Origin: Tamarix chinensis
Lineage: Eukaryota > Streptophyta > Magnoliopsida > Caryophyllales > Tamaricaceae
Direction: 5' to 3'
Length of the DNA: 64,000 nt
NCBI GenBank assembly: GCA_030549775.1
Contig: CM060177.1
Coordinates: forward strand, 88,383,236 to 88,447,235
Shown here piece by piece: positions 27,269 to 40,860 of the stretch. The position numbers and the translations under genes are program-made. Each line of letters begins with the position of its first letter. Within the stretch, counting starts at the first letter, position 1. The notes below the pieces were generated by a model, which saw only the letters and a list, made by a program, of their open reading frames with translations, had not been told where the DNA came from and searched no databases.

Positions 27269-30200
27269 TGTAATACCCCAAAAATTCATTACTGAAAAAT
27301 TTCGTTTTATTAAAAGAAATAGTGGAAGAAAAAAAAAAAAATGGAATTTTGGGGATATCACCGCCACACTTATTACCAGACCGGTTCACTCTTACTGTTC
27401 TAGTACCAAGTGCTAAAGCTAAAAGAATAAAATATAATTTGCTAGAAACTCAAAGCATATTTAAATTAGAGTAGTGCAATAAACATTTCATGAGAATAGA
27501 ACCCACCATTGGTGGTTACAAGAATACAGATTACATTTAAACTAGGAGTTAAAAAGAGAAAGAGGCAAAACCCTAAAAGTTTTCGAATAATCCTTACACT
27601 CTTTCCCGTTACCCACATAAACAGCACTTGCAATAGACCTGCAAGGGACACTACCCATTGAATAGGTAGGGGCTCACGAATGGAACCCTTCAGTACTATG
27701 GTACTGAGTAACCCTTTAAACCACACTGAAAGGCAAGCCCGCATGCAACACATAATACAAAACTATATGGAAAGATAACATACGGGCTAATACATAAGGC
27801 ACATCTCAAACAATAAGAAAATGCATAACACAAAACCCGTATACTTAGAAAATTCATCACATACCCAAGCAAGGACAAGCACTAAAGCCAACTCATGCCA
27901 TATCAATAGATCATAATGTGAAATCAATACTTTTGCTCCTAAAGCTATTATTCAATCATCTCTCAAATTATATCTATATAAGTGCGGGAACCCCACTATT
28001 ATAGTTGGTGGACCAGAAACATACAGGGCAGAATACTCCAGTCGTTGGATTAATCTCCGGGGCAGAAGGCTCCTGGCCACTATTATCGCCGGTGGATCGG
28101 TCTAGCCCCAACTCACATGGTGTTCCACTATAAGCAAATAGTATTTTGCCATGATTTATTCACATCCAAAATTTAGTTTATTGAGCTCGAGACCACCACT
28201 ATTGTAGCAGGTAGACTAGAATACATATACACATCTTCTAAGGCAAAACGCTCCTAGGCCACTATTTTATCCGATGGAATAGTATTCATAAACATCTTCC
28301 AGGACAGAACGCTCCTGGGCCACTATTATATCTGATGGACTGGTACTTATAATATAATTCATCTGGGCTCAGCCCATTCATCTTTCACTTTCACGATTAG
28401 TGTTTTTCCTTTTTAATTATCATAACAGATCCATTTATTTGTCTTAAAGGGGAGATCAAGATCCCAAAGATATAAAGGTGCACCAGTCGTATTGGTGCAT
28501 ATAAGCTACTCATTACTCTTCAACTATCAACCCAAGGACGCAAAGGGACCCTAGTCGTACTGGTGCATACAAGCTACATAGTACCCTACTGACAAGGAAA
28601 CCTAATCCATAAGTATGCATACCCCTTAAATAGGTCAGTAGAGCTAGATAGAGTAAGATATAGGCCCTGGCTGGGGCACTAAGGCACACCAGCAAATACC
28701 AGAATAATCGTGGGCTAAACCACGTCTTTAAGGTAGCGACCCCTAAAGAGCCACCATTCCCGATCTCAAGGTCTTCCACTTTAATTATTAGTGTCTTAAT
28801 TAAGGTGATCAAAAAAAGCACAACAACCACATACTTATTCACTTTCAATTGTTTGTGATAACCTAAAGGAATCATTAAGGCTATCATTATCTCATCCAAT
28901 TCTGATTCAGGATTCATTCTCGTGATACTTATTGATTATCAAATACCCTTATATTGTTATTCAATGTTACTTGAGTCTTATTATGAAACTCCATTAACCC
29001 ATTTGCATACTAGATACGAGTTATTGATTTACCCCTTTCATCTCTACAAAATTACCGAACTACCCCTTACTTGTATAATTACTAAGTCATCCCTCTTTAC
29101 TTACCAAATTACCTTACTACCCTCCATATTGCATAATTACCAAGTTGCCTTTTACTCGTGTTAGGTTTCCAAGTTATCTTCCATACTTATTAAATCACTA
29201 ATCACCATTCATACTTGTTACACTTGTCAGATTACCCATTTGGTTGGTTAGATTACCAAATTGCCCTTCTCCATTATTATAATTACCAAATTGTCATTCT
29301 CCATTATTATAATTACCAAATTTCCCTTCTCCACTATTATAATTACCAAACTACCCTTTTAGTTGGTTAAATTACCAATCCATTATTATAATTACCAAAT
29401 TGCCCTTCTCCATTATTATAATTACCAAATTGCCTTTTTCCATTATTATAATTACCAAATTACCCTTCTCCATTATTATAATTACCAAATTACCCTTTTA
29501 GCTAGTTAAATTACCAAATTGCCCTTCTCCATTATTATAATTACCAAATTACCCTTTTAGCTGGTTAAATTACCAAATTGCCCTTCTCCATTATTATAAT
29601 TACCAAATTAGTTGGTTAAATTACCAAATTTTCCTTTTCCATTATTATATTTACCAAATTACCCTTCCTTTACACCAAATTACCATTTTTCCCTTTTACT
29701 TTATTAAATTACCATTTCACCCTTCCTTTATACCAAATTACTATTTCACCCTTCTACTTTATTAAATTACCATTTTACCCTTCCTTTGTTCCTTTGTACC
29801 AAATTACCATTTTACCCCCTCCACTTTATTAAATTACCACTTTGCCCCTTTACTTTCAAAATTTACCATTTTGCCCCTTTACTTACATAATTACCACAAT
29901 ACCCTTTTTATTCACCAAAATACTTTCGTACACCCCAAAATTACCAAGTCGTCCCCTTTCCATATAAAATAACTAAAATGCCCTCCTTCTCTGTCCTTTT
30001 ACCATTTTACTCACTTTATTCTTATAATTTACCATTTTGCCCTTATTATACCACTTTTACTAAAATACCCTCACAACATAAAATATTAATATTAATGCTC
30101 CATACCCATCATCCAACTCTACCAACTATTATTATTTATCATAATACTCATTAGCTCCCACACTTATTTAGGCCACACTCTACATAAGAGATATTACTAA

Positions 30201-32118
30201 AATGCCACTAGGACCCATAATCACAATATTTATGCAACAGTGGCCACATTAACATAACATATCATAGATAAGCACTTAACATTTTTATTAACAACAAAAC
30301 TCCTTCCTTAAGTATTATTTCTACACATGACCTATAACTTAGCATGTTTTTCTTTTTATCAATCAATACAAGTAACTTAATACATTATACTTAACAACAA
30401 TTATCATGCATATAACATATTGAAAATTCTAATGTGCTAGCATACGTATATCCATATGTTTAAGTAAGGTTTAACGGTTGCCTTATTTTCCATAAAAATC
30501 AAACCTTACTGATACTCCAATTAAAGATTTAAGCTTTGATTAGTAAAAATCAATCCCTAAAAATAATATCAAAATTAGCATAATAAAATTAGGAAAATTA
30601 ATGGAATAATTTTCATATCAAAATATTAATTAATATATAATGCACCAACTATTTTTATACTTTAATATTAATTAAGTTGAGCTAAAATAGGGGCAAGATT
30701 CACGCTGCTCATACAGCATGAGCTGCATGCAAAATAAGGGAAGAAGGGGGTCGAAGGAGGTAAAAGGAGAAGGGAGGGTGTTGTTTTCGGTAAGGGTTTG
30801 GGGGGCTAGGAAGAGGGGAGGTAGAGGAGAGTTAGGGTAAGAGATGGATGCAAGGGTGGAGTGGGGGTGTAGGTGGTGGTCAGGGATGGGTGATCGGCGG
30901 CTAAGGGCGGCAGAGGCGATAGCAGCAAGGTTGCAAAGTGGGTTGTAGGAGTGGCGGAGGAGAAGAAGGAAGGAAAAGGGAGGAGGAAAAGGAGAGGTTG
31001 TAGGGCTTGGTTTCAGCCAAAGAAGGTAAGGGAGGTTGCAAGGAGTGGGTTGGTGACTTGGGAGGTGGTGGAACAGCGGCAAATGGAGGAGGAGTAGGGT
31101 GGAGGGCGAGAAGGGAGAAAAGAAGATAAGAGGAAGAAGGGGTTTCAAGGACTTGAGGGGGTGGCTTGGTGGTTCAGGGTGGTAGTAGGGGTGGTAGGAG
31201 GTGGTGTAGGTGGTTGGTATGGCGATGACAGTAGCAAAATGGGGGTGGCAGAGCAAAATAGGGGAAGGGAATAAAAGGAGAAGAAAGAGAGAAGAAGAGT
31301 TCAAGAGATGGAGAAAGAAAGGTCGAATGAGGTAGGAATGAAGTAGATGAGAAGAAGAAAAAGGAGAGGGAGAAGAGGGGCTATGAATGGCTGGTCGGGG
31401 CAGGTTGCAGGTGATAGGGATGTCGGGGTTGCAGGGAGAGGGAAGGGGAAGAAGAGAAAGAAGAAGGCACACGGGGAGGATTGTAGGGGTTGGGTTGGAA
31501 GAAGAAGAAGAAGAAGGAAAGAAAGAAGCTAGTCGGCCGGGCAGGGTGAAAAGAAGAACGGGTCGGCCCATGCATGAGGGAGAGGAGAGGAAAGAAAAGA
31601 AGGAAAGGGGAAGACCAGGCTGGGTTGCCGCGCGGGAGAAGGAGAAGGAAAGGGAAGTTGGCCGGCAGCCCAACACACGAGAGGAGAAGGCCACAGGCCT
31701 AGTAGCCCAAAGGAGAAGAAAAAGGAAAAAAAGGAAAGGAGAAAAAGGAGAAAGAAAAGGGAAAAAGGAAAAGGAAAAGGAAAAGGAAAAGGAAAAGGAA
31801 AAATAGAGAGAAATAAGATAAAAATAATTTATGGAATAATAAAATGTAATATTTTTAATAGATAAATTAATTTAATGTAATTTAATATATTGGTTTAAAA
31901 AGAATAATTTTAGTAAAATATTGTTTTGAAAAATTATTTAAATAAAATGTGTATGATAAAATAACAAACTATTTATTTTAATTTATTAAATATTCATATC
32001 TAATTTTATATACTCAAAAATCTATAAAATAATTAAATTAAATAAATTTAAAAGCTAATTTATCCCAAATAAAAGATATTTATTAAATTATCGGTTTTTA
32101 AAATTTTGGGGTATTACA
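27269..32118 (-). mobile_element. 4.85-kb solo LTR nested inside another solo LTR
   Basis: It begins TGTAATACCCCAAAAATT at 27269 and ends AAATTTTGGGGTATTACA at 32118, with a perfect target duplication GTTTG (27264-27268 and 32119-32123). No internal retrotransposon region is present. The G-rich plus strand at 30700-31800 puts the transcribed C/T-rich block on the minus strand, so sense is minus, opposite to the host LTR. Hairpin units with CTCCTGG and CCACTATTAT lie at 27985-28345, and a 30-bp tandem array at 29225-29660. A 340-aa minus frame (30672-31694) is Ser/Pro/Leu-rich and arises from the C/T-rich block; I do not call it a gene. Confidence 0.9.
29225..30060 (+). repeat. Tandem array of ~30-bp units (ACCAAATTGCCCTTCTCCAT)
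   Basis: From 29225 to about 29660 there are over a dozen near-identical units, TTACCAAATTGCCCTTCTCC followed by ATTATTATAA. They decay to looser ACCATTTTACCCCT units with TTTATTAAATT up to about 30060. Alternating variants (TTAGTTGGTTAA) suggest a higher-order 60-90 bp period. The array lies in the 27269-32118 LTR. It has no unique spacers and is not CRISPR-like. Confidence 0.85.
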
Positions 32119-34479
32119 GTTTGCTTAGCCTAATCCCGCATTATTAGCACCCTAATTTGATTCTAATCTTAAGAAATCTTATTTTTATCCTTAACCCAAT
32201 TTTTTAATTCCGATACTTTAACCGAATCCAAAACCTTGACTTAGATAAACCATATTTTGTAAACCAAACTCAAACCCACTAAAATCACCACTAATCCTAA
32301 CTATTTTGGCTAATCCAAAATTACCTAAACTAATTCCCAATATTCTTCTCTTTTTCCCTTTTATTTCTCCTTTTTTTCTGTATTCTCATTTCTCTCATCA
32401 ATCTTAGCCGCAAAGTTTGAAATTGATGCCACTTACACCCTCCCCCACTTGCACCATCACCCATCATCTTCTACATACATCCATCACCACTCACCCTACT
32501 TCCTTTCTTTTTATTCTTCTTTTGCTTCTCTTATCTTTACCGATCTACACCACCATGTGCACGTCCTACTCTTTGCCAATCTCCTTCTTCCACTTATCCT
32601 TATGCAACCTATACACACAACCATCCCCATCACCTACCATTATTCCCAACACTCAACCATCTTTTTCCTTGCACCACCCTGCCATCCCTCATGCTCATCA
32701 CACATCTTCCCCTCTCTTTTCTTTCTTTCCCGATTCACACCACACTATCCCTTCTTCCTCTTTATTTGGCTTCCACTCTACAATTTTTGTGTTAAAAAGC
32801 CATTGCCTAAGCCCCTTTTCCATCTCCTTTCTTCTTTCTCTTTTCTTATTCTTCTTCCTCTTGTGCGTCCCCTATTTTTAGCCTACACATCACCCATTCG
32901 ACCACCAACGTAACTGTGTACCACCACTCCCTACAGTTTGACCAGTGGACCTTCCACCAAGGTCACCCCAACCTTCCCCAATGCCATCATCAGTCATTAC
33001 CACCGACCATTGCATCTTTTTACTTCTTCTTCCTCATGTCAATCACATTTTTTAAGGAATACACAACCTGGGCATGGCCTCAAGCACAGTTGTGTGATAA
33101 TAAAATTTCCTATCGCATACCCGTGCAACCCAGCACACCCTGCGCATCTATTTAACTTGTGACCTATTTGTCCAGTGATAGAGCACAATCATGCCATTTT
33201 GCACCACCTAGCTATACGTGATCCTTCCTCTCGGCCTAGGTGTGCACCGCTTGTAGCACAATCGTGCAGCTCCCATTTTCGGCCATGTACCCTTATTTCT
33301 ACCCCCAAACCTTGTCCAAACACCATCAAATTAGCTCTACCACACATTCTACTACACATACACACATTTCAAGCTTCCATTTAACTATGTTTAATTTCTT
33401 TTTTACCCTCTTTACCTTAATTTCTCATTCGGTTAAACTCTTTAAGCCTAATAGTGGTTTTTTTTTTTTGTAGTTGGTATTATGGTAGCTTTGGATGAGG
33501 AATTCTAGGATTTACCTGCTTAGAGCTTGATGTCCTATTTGGTAAGGATACTATTTGATGTTTAGGGATTTTGTATTATTGCTTATATGGTTATGTGTGT
33601 TTCATGATATTATTGATACACACTTTAATATATGTTGATTATGATATTCTATAGCATATAATGATAGTATGGATATTATGTTATGGAAAGAAAGTAAGAA
33701 TGGATAAAAGGTATCATTATGCTTTTGTTATGAAAATGATATGTTTTTGGGAATATTTATTATGACATGAAATATGGGATAAATGAGCTTTGATAGGTGG
33801 ACATAAGTATTTTTATGAGGTATGATGATAATTTATGGATTTGGAAACTAATTTGTGTGGAAGGTACAAGATTTTATAAATTAAATGTTATTGTTTGTCC
33901 TTAAAGGATAATTTGGTCATTAAGGGATAATGAGGCAAATTTATCACTTTATGTGTTAGGTGGATTAAAACATGATACTGATATCATGAGAAGTGCTTGG
34001 AAGTATCATTGTTTGTTTTGGAGTCCTTTAATGAATTAATGGTTAATTAGGGCATAATATCTTATAATGATAATATCAGTATTCCATATGTAAAATCTAG
34101 AGGTTGTTTATGGAACTTAGTAATCATCATATGAGTCTCATGGGATGTATTATTGCTAATATGTGGAATTAAGGTTTTGGATATTTTGTGGGTGGTACCT
34201 TAGGATAATATTATTATTGTATATGTGTATAATATGGGAGTCAAACCGTGAATTATGGGTATAAAAATGATGATGATATTTAGGAACAAGATATTATAAA
34301 TTGTGGTTGAATAATGAATATGGGAGGATGAGTGCTACGGGTGTGTAATTAGGGTTTGAAGGGATATGAGAACTATGACTTAAGTTATTTGTCTATCTGC
34401 TTTAATATGTTCGATGCTTAAGAATTAATCTTGAATAATATAATAATCATTTAAAGTAAAAAAGCAAGTGAGTAGGGTC

Positions 34480-34930
34480 AAGGTGATATATATATATATA
34501 TATATTCCGTTCCACCGGGGAGAATAGTGACTCAGGAGTATTTTGCACAAAGAAGGTAATGTTTAAAATCTCTCTTCCAATGGAAAGAATAGTGGCTTGG
34601 GAGTATTTTTTTTTCTGAGAAGGTGTTTCAATTCATTCCACCAAATTAAGAATAGTGGAGCCCCTACTCATTGTGAAATAAAAATATAATAGTATAAACT
34701 ATGGGAAAGACACTAATGATTTAAAATGAAAGAATATGTGAGTCAAGACCTAGGTATTATATATATATATATATGTCCTGTTCCATCGGGGAGAATAGTG
34801 GTTCAGGAGAGTTCTGCCCTGAGAAGGTGATATTTTCAAATCCGTTCCACTAAATGATAATAGTGGCTCAGATGTGTTGTCCCTAAGAAGGTGCTTCAGA
34901 CTATTCCACTTATTTAAGGATATCGAGGTT
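34480..34930 (+). repeat. 271-bp tandem duplication with (AT)n and hairpin units
   Basis: GTTCCACCGGGGAGAATAG at 34509 recurs as GTTCCATCGGGGAGAATAG at 34780. Each is preceded by an (AT)n run (34486-34505 and about 34757-34774) and followed by further CCA(C/A)..AATAGTGG-type units. It belongs to the outer solo LTR. Confidence 0.8.
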
Positions 34931-35526
34931 CTTGCACTCAACATATATAAAAGAATAAAAATGGATTATACTTAATAAAGAGGACTAGATCATTATCTTC
35001 CTTATGATATGTTTCATTTATCTGATCATACACTTATTAACTAATGTGAAAGCATGTACTAATTATATCCCTATTTTGATAGTCCTATCCCCTTGTTCAG
35101 TATGTAGCATAGGATACCCTAATTCTTATGTATGTGTCTCAGAAGATCTGCTAGATAATTATGCTACCTATGATGCCTTATGTGGGATGAGTGACTTCAT
35201 TTGTGTTAGGGGTTGGGTGAAGAGTAATTTTATCCTGTAGATGTATTTAACCGAATACCTTTTTGGAGTCTTGATTCATGCTTCTTTTGTATTTTTTGTA
35301 TTATAACTTGGAGTTAAACTTGAAACTCACTATTGTATTATAAATATGTTTCTTTTGTTTCTAACTTTCTTGTGTTATTATAAATATTTTAGCCTTGTAA
35401 TTGATGTAAGTATGGTTGAATAAACTAGACTTATGTCAATTATAGCGATATCCCTAATAATTTACTTATTTACTTCCATAATAAAATAAAATTTTTCAGT
35501 AGTACAAATCGGGATATTACATTACC

Positions 35527-35910
35527 TCACCACTCATTACATGCTTTCAAGTTTTATATATGATTGTATCATAATTGATAACCTTGTGGAATTTGTTCAC
35601 CTATCATAAAGGAGTGTCTCTACCTCACAATTAAGATAATTCATAAAATTCTCTTTTAATCTATTTTCCATGTTTTTAAATTGTTCATCCTCAAATGTAT
35701 CATTATTATCATCATTTATCCTAACAATTAATACACTAATTGTATCCTCATACCATATCTATCAAGTGTACCCCCTATTAATTCCATAGATAAGGATATG
35801 CTTATACACTTTATTCGACTATGATTTTTTTAAAAGAAGTGATAAAATCCTCTACTCTACTATTATATTCTTAAGTCTAAGAGTTTGTATGCATCTAATT
35901 TTTTATCCAT
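35527..35910 (-). pseudogene. CACTA TNP2 transposase, N-terminal part, decayed
   Basis: This is the continuation of the 26499-27248 relic across the nested solo LTRs. A minus-strand ATG at 35910-35908 begins MDKKLDAYKLL; after one frameshift it reads EYNSRVEDFITS. This resembles the TNP2 N-terminus (MDKSWM...EY..GVEEFL). Many stops follow. The flanking 36.0-36.4 kb may be the subterminal region, but no CACTA terminus was found. Confidence 0.6.
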
Positions 35911-37375
35911 GTTTAAAAATCTCAAGTAAGTTTAAGAACAATATCAAATCTAATGTAGGACAAATTATAACAAGAGGTATAAAGAAAAATAACCATATCA
36001 TAATATCAATTAAGATTACCCAAAATCACACAAACTAGGACTGTAATGCATAACTCATATTAGAAATAAATTTAACTTTTTATAAAAACAGCAAAAGGAA
36101 GTAGCTGGAGCGATCTAATTGCTTACCAAAAACTAGCGGAGACCAGGATTATTACATCCCACATAATAATAAGCTTAGATAATTACATTATGTGAGAGAG
36201 AGATAGGAAGGAAGCAACTCACACAACATAAATTTCACATGGTAATAAGCTTGAAAGATTATTGAGGATGACAGAGCAAGGAAATAGAGTAATGGGAAAA
36301 AGATGGTGATGGAAAAAAATGAAAAATGAGAAGTAAATATCAACATAGGAAGAATGAGGTCTTCAATTTGGTAGTAAATATGGAAAAAGGAAAAGCAAAT
36401 ATGTTGACAAAGACCGGTGTAAATGAAACATGAATTTAAGTTTTCACATAATAATATAGCATTAGTATAAAAAAAACAAACCTATGGTCATAAACATGCC
36501 ACTATGTGTATAAAAATGAACCACCCTTGTTTCCTTAAATCTTTTAGGGGGAGGTGGGGATATAACATTAGCTTCTTCTTTTTTTGCAATTATAAATTAA
36601 AAAAATATGTTAGGTTAAGCGATAAAAGAAAATATTTAATATTATAGACTTGCAAGAGCGAATAATTGTCAATGGTGATTTACTAAAAACAACCACCATT
36701 ATATTCCCACCTCTTTATATATGAATAATTTTTATAGAAAATATGGGGAAATAATTTATAGTTATTCAACAAATTAATGAGAGCAATAAAAATTATGGGG
36801 AAAAGGTCATGTTGACATTCAATCTAGGTTTCCCTTTGAAGAGAAAAAAAAAATCTATCATTTAGTAGGAAAAAGACATATGTAACAAACTATTGGGCTT
36901 ACAACACCTTTAATTTTACCCTATAAAGAATGAATGAATTTTGAGAAAAAAACAATTTTACTTTCCATCCTATTTGAGATATTTCTCCCTTTATAATAGG
37001 TTTGATGAATAACTCACAATGGGGAGAACTAACTCACATGTCTTGTCTAATTAGATGATAAATCTATAATATCCCATTTGGGTAACTTTGTGAGTAAACT
37101 TGCATACATAGAGCAAATTAGGTAGCGAATTGTCTTTATATTCATTAATAGAGGCTAGGGAATTAAATGAGTTGAGTTAAGTCAACATAGTAAAGCCTTG
37201 ACTTAGCTCATTTATTTACTTCAATGGTCCAATCTTAAGCCTTATTCTTAAGATCATTTATACACAAATCGGATTATGTGAGGTTCGTTTAGAAGCTCAT
37301 GTATAAGTATATTATTAATTACAATTAATGTTTATACATTAATTTACAATAATTAGCCTTAATTATGTATTATTA
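35911..37375. other. AT-rich intergenic stretch
   Basis: There is no open frame of substance and no recognisable gene. It probably includes CACTA subterminal DNA on the left. Confidence 0.5.
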
Positions 37376-37614
37376 CCTCTATTTCATATTAAGTGTCATT
37401 CTAGGCTAGTTTTTTTTTATTCAAAATAAGTATCATTTTAAAGTTTCTATGCAAAACAAGAGAAATATTTCCTAAGTTACTGCTACTCATTAAATTTTTA
37501 TACTATGAGCACCATTTAATAGGGTATATTTAATAATTATATAATTGAAAATTTGCATACTTTCTTAATAAGTGTGCAAAAGTTGAAGGTAACACTAGTT
37601 AAAATTGAAAGTAG
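37376..37614. mobile_element. Stowaway-like (Tc1/mariner) MITE, degenerate
   Basis: It opens after TA with CCTCTATTTCATATTAAG and closes with GGTAACACTAG...TTGAAAGTAG before TA. The two ends are diverged inverted repeats of the widespread Stowaway type (CTCCCTCCGTTTCA...). It is about 240 bp, AT-rich and non-coding. Family identity rests on the terminal sequence pattern. Confidence 0.5.
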
Positions 37615-40600
37615 TATGCTATATATAAACTAGTCGACCATAAACAAGGTAAGAATATGAGACTTCCCATTATAATCTCATATTCATGAAACAAATACTT
37701 TTTTCAATATAAGCCAAGTTAATAATTGAGCTTATAATGAAATGAATTAAGATAATTCCATATATTTATATTATAGATCCAACTTGGCTTAGCTAGTTGA
37801 ATAACTCATAAGTAGGCTTGATTGGGCTTGTTTATTTGAGTCATGTTTGACCATCAATATTTTATGCTTATTATGTAAATGAGTTGGCTTGACTCGACTC
37901 ATTTACCAAACGAGTTGGACTTAAGCATGAGCCATTCCACTTTGTTCAAATCATTCACAATCCTAATAGAGGTTTTCACTAAACAAGTTAGTTTAATGGC
38001 ATCTAAATATAGAGCACATACAGGAAATTTTTTTTCTAGTAATAATCATAAAACAAAATAAAAAATATGATTTGATAATAATAATGACAAAGACGATAGT
38101 ATATTTATTGTGGGGTGAATTTTATAGTTTCAGATACTATGATGGTTACTTGAATAAAACCATTATTAAAGACTTAAAATACAAATCCAAGGAAAATATA
38201 TGAAACGGTTTCCCCTTTTACATTATCATTTTTTTTATCATACATATTTTTTTTATTGTTACTAAACTAAGACAAATATCCACTGTGGTATCTTACTTTT
38301 TTTCTTAAAAGAAAAAAATAGTGTTATTTTTTTTATTATAGTACAAAATAGATCTCATTTAGGATAAATTGATGATGATTATGTTATGGAAATATATGTT
38401 ATTATTTCATGGAACTATAAGTTTCAACTCTTAGAAAGCTCTAACTCTTTATCAAAACTATGAATTTTAACTCCTAGAAATTTTGATCACAATTGGAATC
38501 TTTCATAACTATTATAGTTTACCTAAAATATTTTTTTTCCTAAATAATTACCTAATGATTTATAAAAATAAAAATATGAACGTATGAAAATTAAGAAACA
38601 ATGATTAATTTAAGTGCACAAATATACTAGAACATAAATCAATTCATAAGTATAATATATCTTCAATGATTAAAAATATTCCAATGAAACTTAAATGTGA
38701 GACAAATTGAAAAGAAAATTCCTTGTAGAAATCGTTTGAAACTCATTAAGTTTCTCTATATAAATGTGAGTATGTATATTGGAAAAAGGGTAATAGAAAT
38801 GATAAATCCTTGGTTCTATTTGGAACAAATTGGTGAGCAATTAACGTTACAAAAACCACATCATTGTACTTGATCATATGTGCATGCAAAAAAGTTCTCT
38901 TCCTTTTCATGATAGTACAACACATCATAAAGGAGTTACATATGGGGACACACAAATAATTTAAGGGTTTAAAAAGTTCAATTTTCACAAAATTGAAGGA
39001 GGAGGATGGCTACTTAGTAGTATTTATAAAATAAAATATAGCATTGATGTATGGTAAAACATTGAAACTTCTAGCAGCATAATTTTAAACATACTATGCC
39101 ACATCAATTTCTCTAAAATTCATTGCGTATTTGAAGGATATAAGAATGGATCTTATAATCTAAGTTGAAAGATATACAGAAAAAAAAGGAAGCATTTCTT
39201 ATAAGTTTTCTACAATAATGCTTCCTCAAACGCATGAAAGAGAGAGAGAAGGAAAAAAAAAAAAGAGGATAATTAGATAGATATATAGTGACAATATTAT
39301 AATTGTTGGATCAAGACCACCCTTATATCCTATTAACATAGCACATTTTTATAAGGGAGGAGGAGGGTGGTTTATAGGTATATGATTTATGATGGTTAAT
39401 TAGAGCTTTAACATAAATATTTAATGTGATTGTGTTATGAATTTTCACATAATTTGGTTTGAATATTCTTTTGTATTGATTTTTATCATATTTTATATAT
39501 ATCTGGAGAAAGTGGGATTAAAAGGAGCTAAAACACAATATTTGGAACAAAGAAGAAGCAAGAATGAACACTCGAAGTGTGAAAGAGCAAAAATACTTAC
39601 AAATTAAACCATGATGAGATATGAATTCGGAAAAGTGTTAAACATAAATGTTGTATATTTTTTTGTTATATTTCCAAATCATTATAAATCAATTCAATTA
39701 GAGATCAAATGAAGAAGTTATGGTTGAAATACACTACATGGTCAAAGTTGTCTCGTAGCTCGAGAGTTGACATAACCTCACCGTGCCTATTGACAAGGCT
39801 GTGTTGAGCACATCTAATAACATACATAATAGAAACATGACACAGGTTTCCCATGTTGATTCTCCTGACCACATATATAATGTATTTTTTTGACGTGTTC
39901 TTAGGGGGATTCTTTTACAAAACCTAACCACGGCTTTAGAGGCCAAGAAGATGACTTTTACAACTCATCATATATTCACTCAATTGGATTCCCATTATTA
40001 TATAGATAAACTCTAGTGAGATTAGATAGATGAGCTGGAGTAAGCTCCATTAACATAACTAGAGACCAAACCATAAGGTAAAGATATGTTGGTTCAGTCT
40101 CTACAAGCTAAAACAAAGGATAATAGCTATTCAGTATTGTATTGTTTATATATACATTCATGCTACAGATAGATGGATCTCCATAGGTAATAGAGTGTGG
40201 TGGCTCAAAAGAGAATTTCACTTCATACTTTGGCTGAAATTTAACTTTGTGATCCAAATCGGGGTCTATGGTAAATATTTGATTACATAAGGATTAAGGA
40301 GGTTAACTAGAGCCTTAGCCTTTTATCTTTTAGGAATTCACTGTATTATGCTTTTGTATTAGTTTTATTCTCTAATAAAAGAGATAGAAAGGTCTTATCA
40401 CCATTCTAGTGCTCACTTCCTAGGCCCTATAAGACGATACCTTGAGTATTACTTTGATTTTGTACACTTGTGGATAGGGTACATCAGTTGTAAGAGATGA
40501 TGGAAGGGGAAACTCCCTAGTTTACTATGAAAATAATAAGTTGGAAAATGAGAGAGATTAAACAATTCCTAGAGTAAAATAAGATTTTTTTTGTTGTTTA

Positions 40601-40860
40601 AAAGAAGTACAACGCAGGTATTTTATGCTTATTGAAAACTAGGGTAAATGAGGAGAAGAATAAGAAACTATTGGAAGGATAAAGTTAAAATAGTAGTGTG
40701 TATTTAAATATGAAAATCTTCCAAATGGAAGAGTTTGGTTATTGTAGGGTAGCAATCAATATGAGATAGGGGTAGAAAGTAAGTGTGATTAAGGTATTCA
40801 TGCCAAGATCACACATAAGATGAATGGTTTTGTTTTTAGTTTGACCATGGTATATGCTCA
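37615..40860. other. AT-rich intergenic stretch
   Basis: No gene was recognised. An imperfect inverted repeat (CCACCCTTATA ... TATAAGGG...GGGTGG) lies at 39317-39370. The 39734-39946 minus frame (70 aa) has no recognisable family. The right part (from about 40080) may be the 5' part of the LINE that follows. Confidence 0.5.

Larger units (their letters stand above)
27249..35521 (+). mobile_element. 3.4-kb solo LTR inserted in TNP2, itself split by a nested LTR
   Basis: The two ends are TATAATGCCCTAAAAG at 27249 and CGGGATATTACA at 35521, flanked by a perfect 5-bp duplication TTACC (27244-27248 and 35522-35526). Its body is 27249-27268 plus 32124-35521. The first base pair has changed from TG to TA. 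The C/T-rich block (32340-33420) lies on the plus strand, so sense is plus. The array at 34480-34930 has a 271-bp tandem duplication, each copy starting with an (AT)n run and GTTCCA(C/T)CGGGGAGAATAG. The 154-aa frames at 32417-32913 are low-complexity and lie in the C/T-rich block. Confidence 0.85.

Noticed and set aside
29225..29660. CRISPR-like array
   Set aside because: Units are contiguous tandem repeats without unique spacers, in plant nuclear DNA.
30672..31694. 340-aa minus-strand open frame
   Set aside because: It lies in the C/T-rich block of a solo LTR, is Ser/Pro/Leu-rich with no domain, and is explained by lack of stop codons in C/T-rich DNA.
39317..39370. Imperfect hairpin CCACCCTTATA / TATAAGGG..GGGTGG as a microRNA or MITE
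   Set aside because: The arm is short and interrupted, with no target duplication or terminal repeat of a known family.
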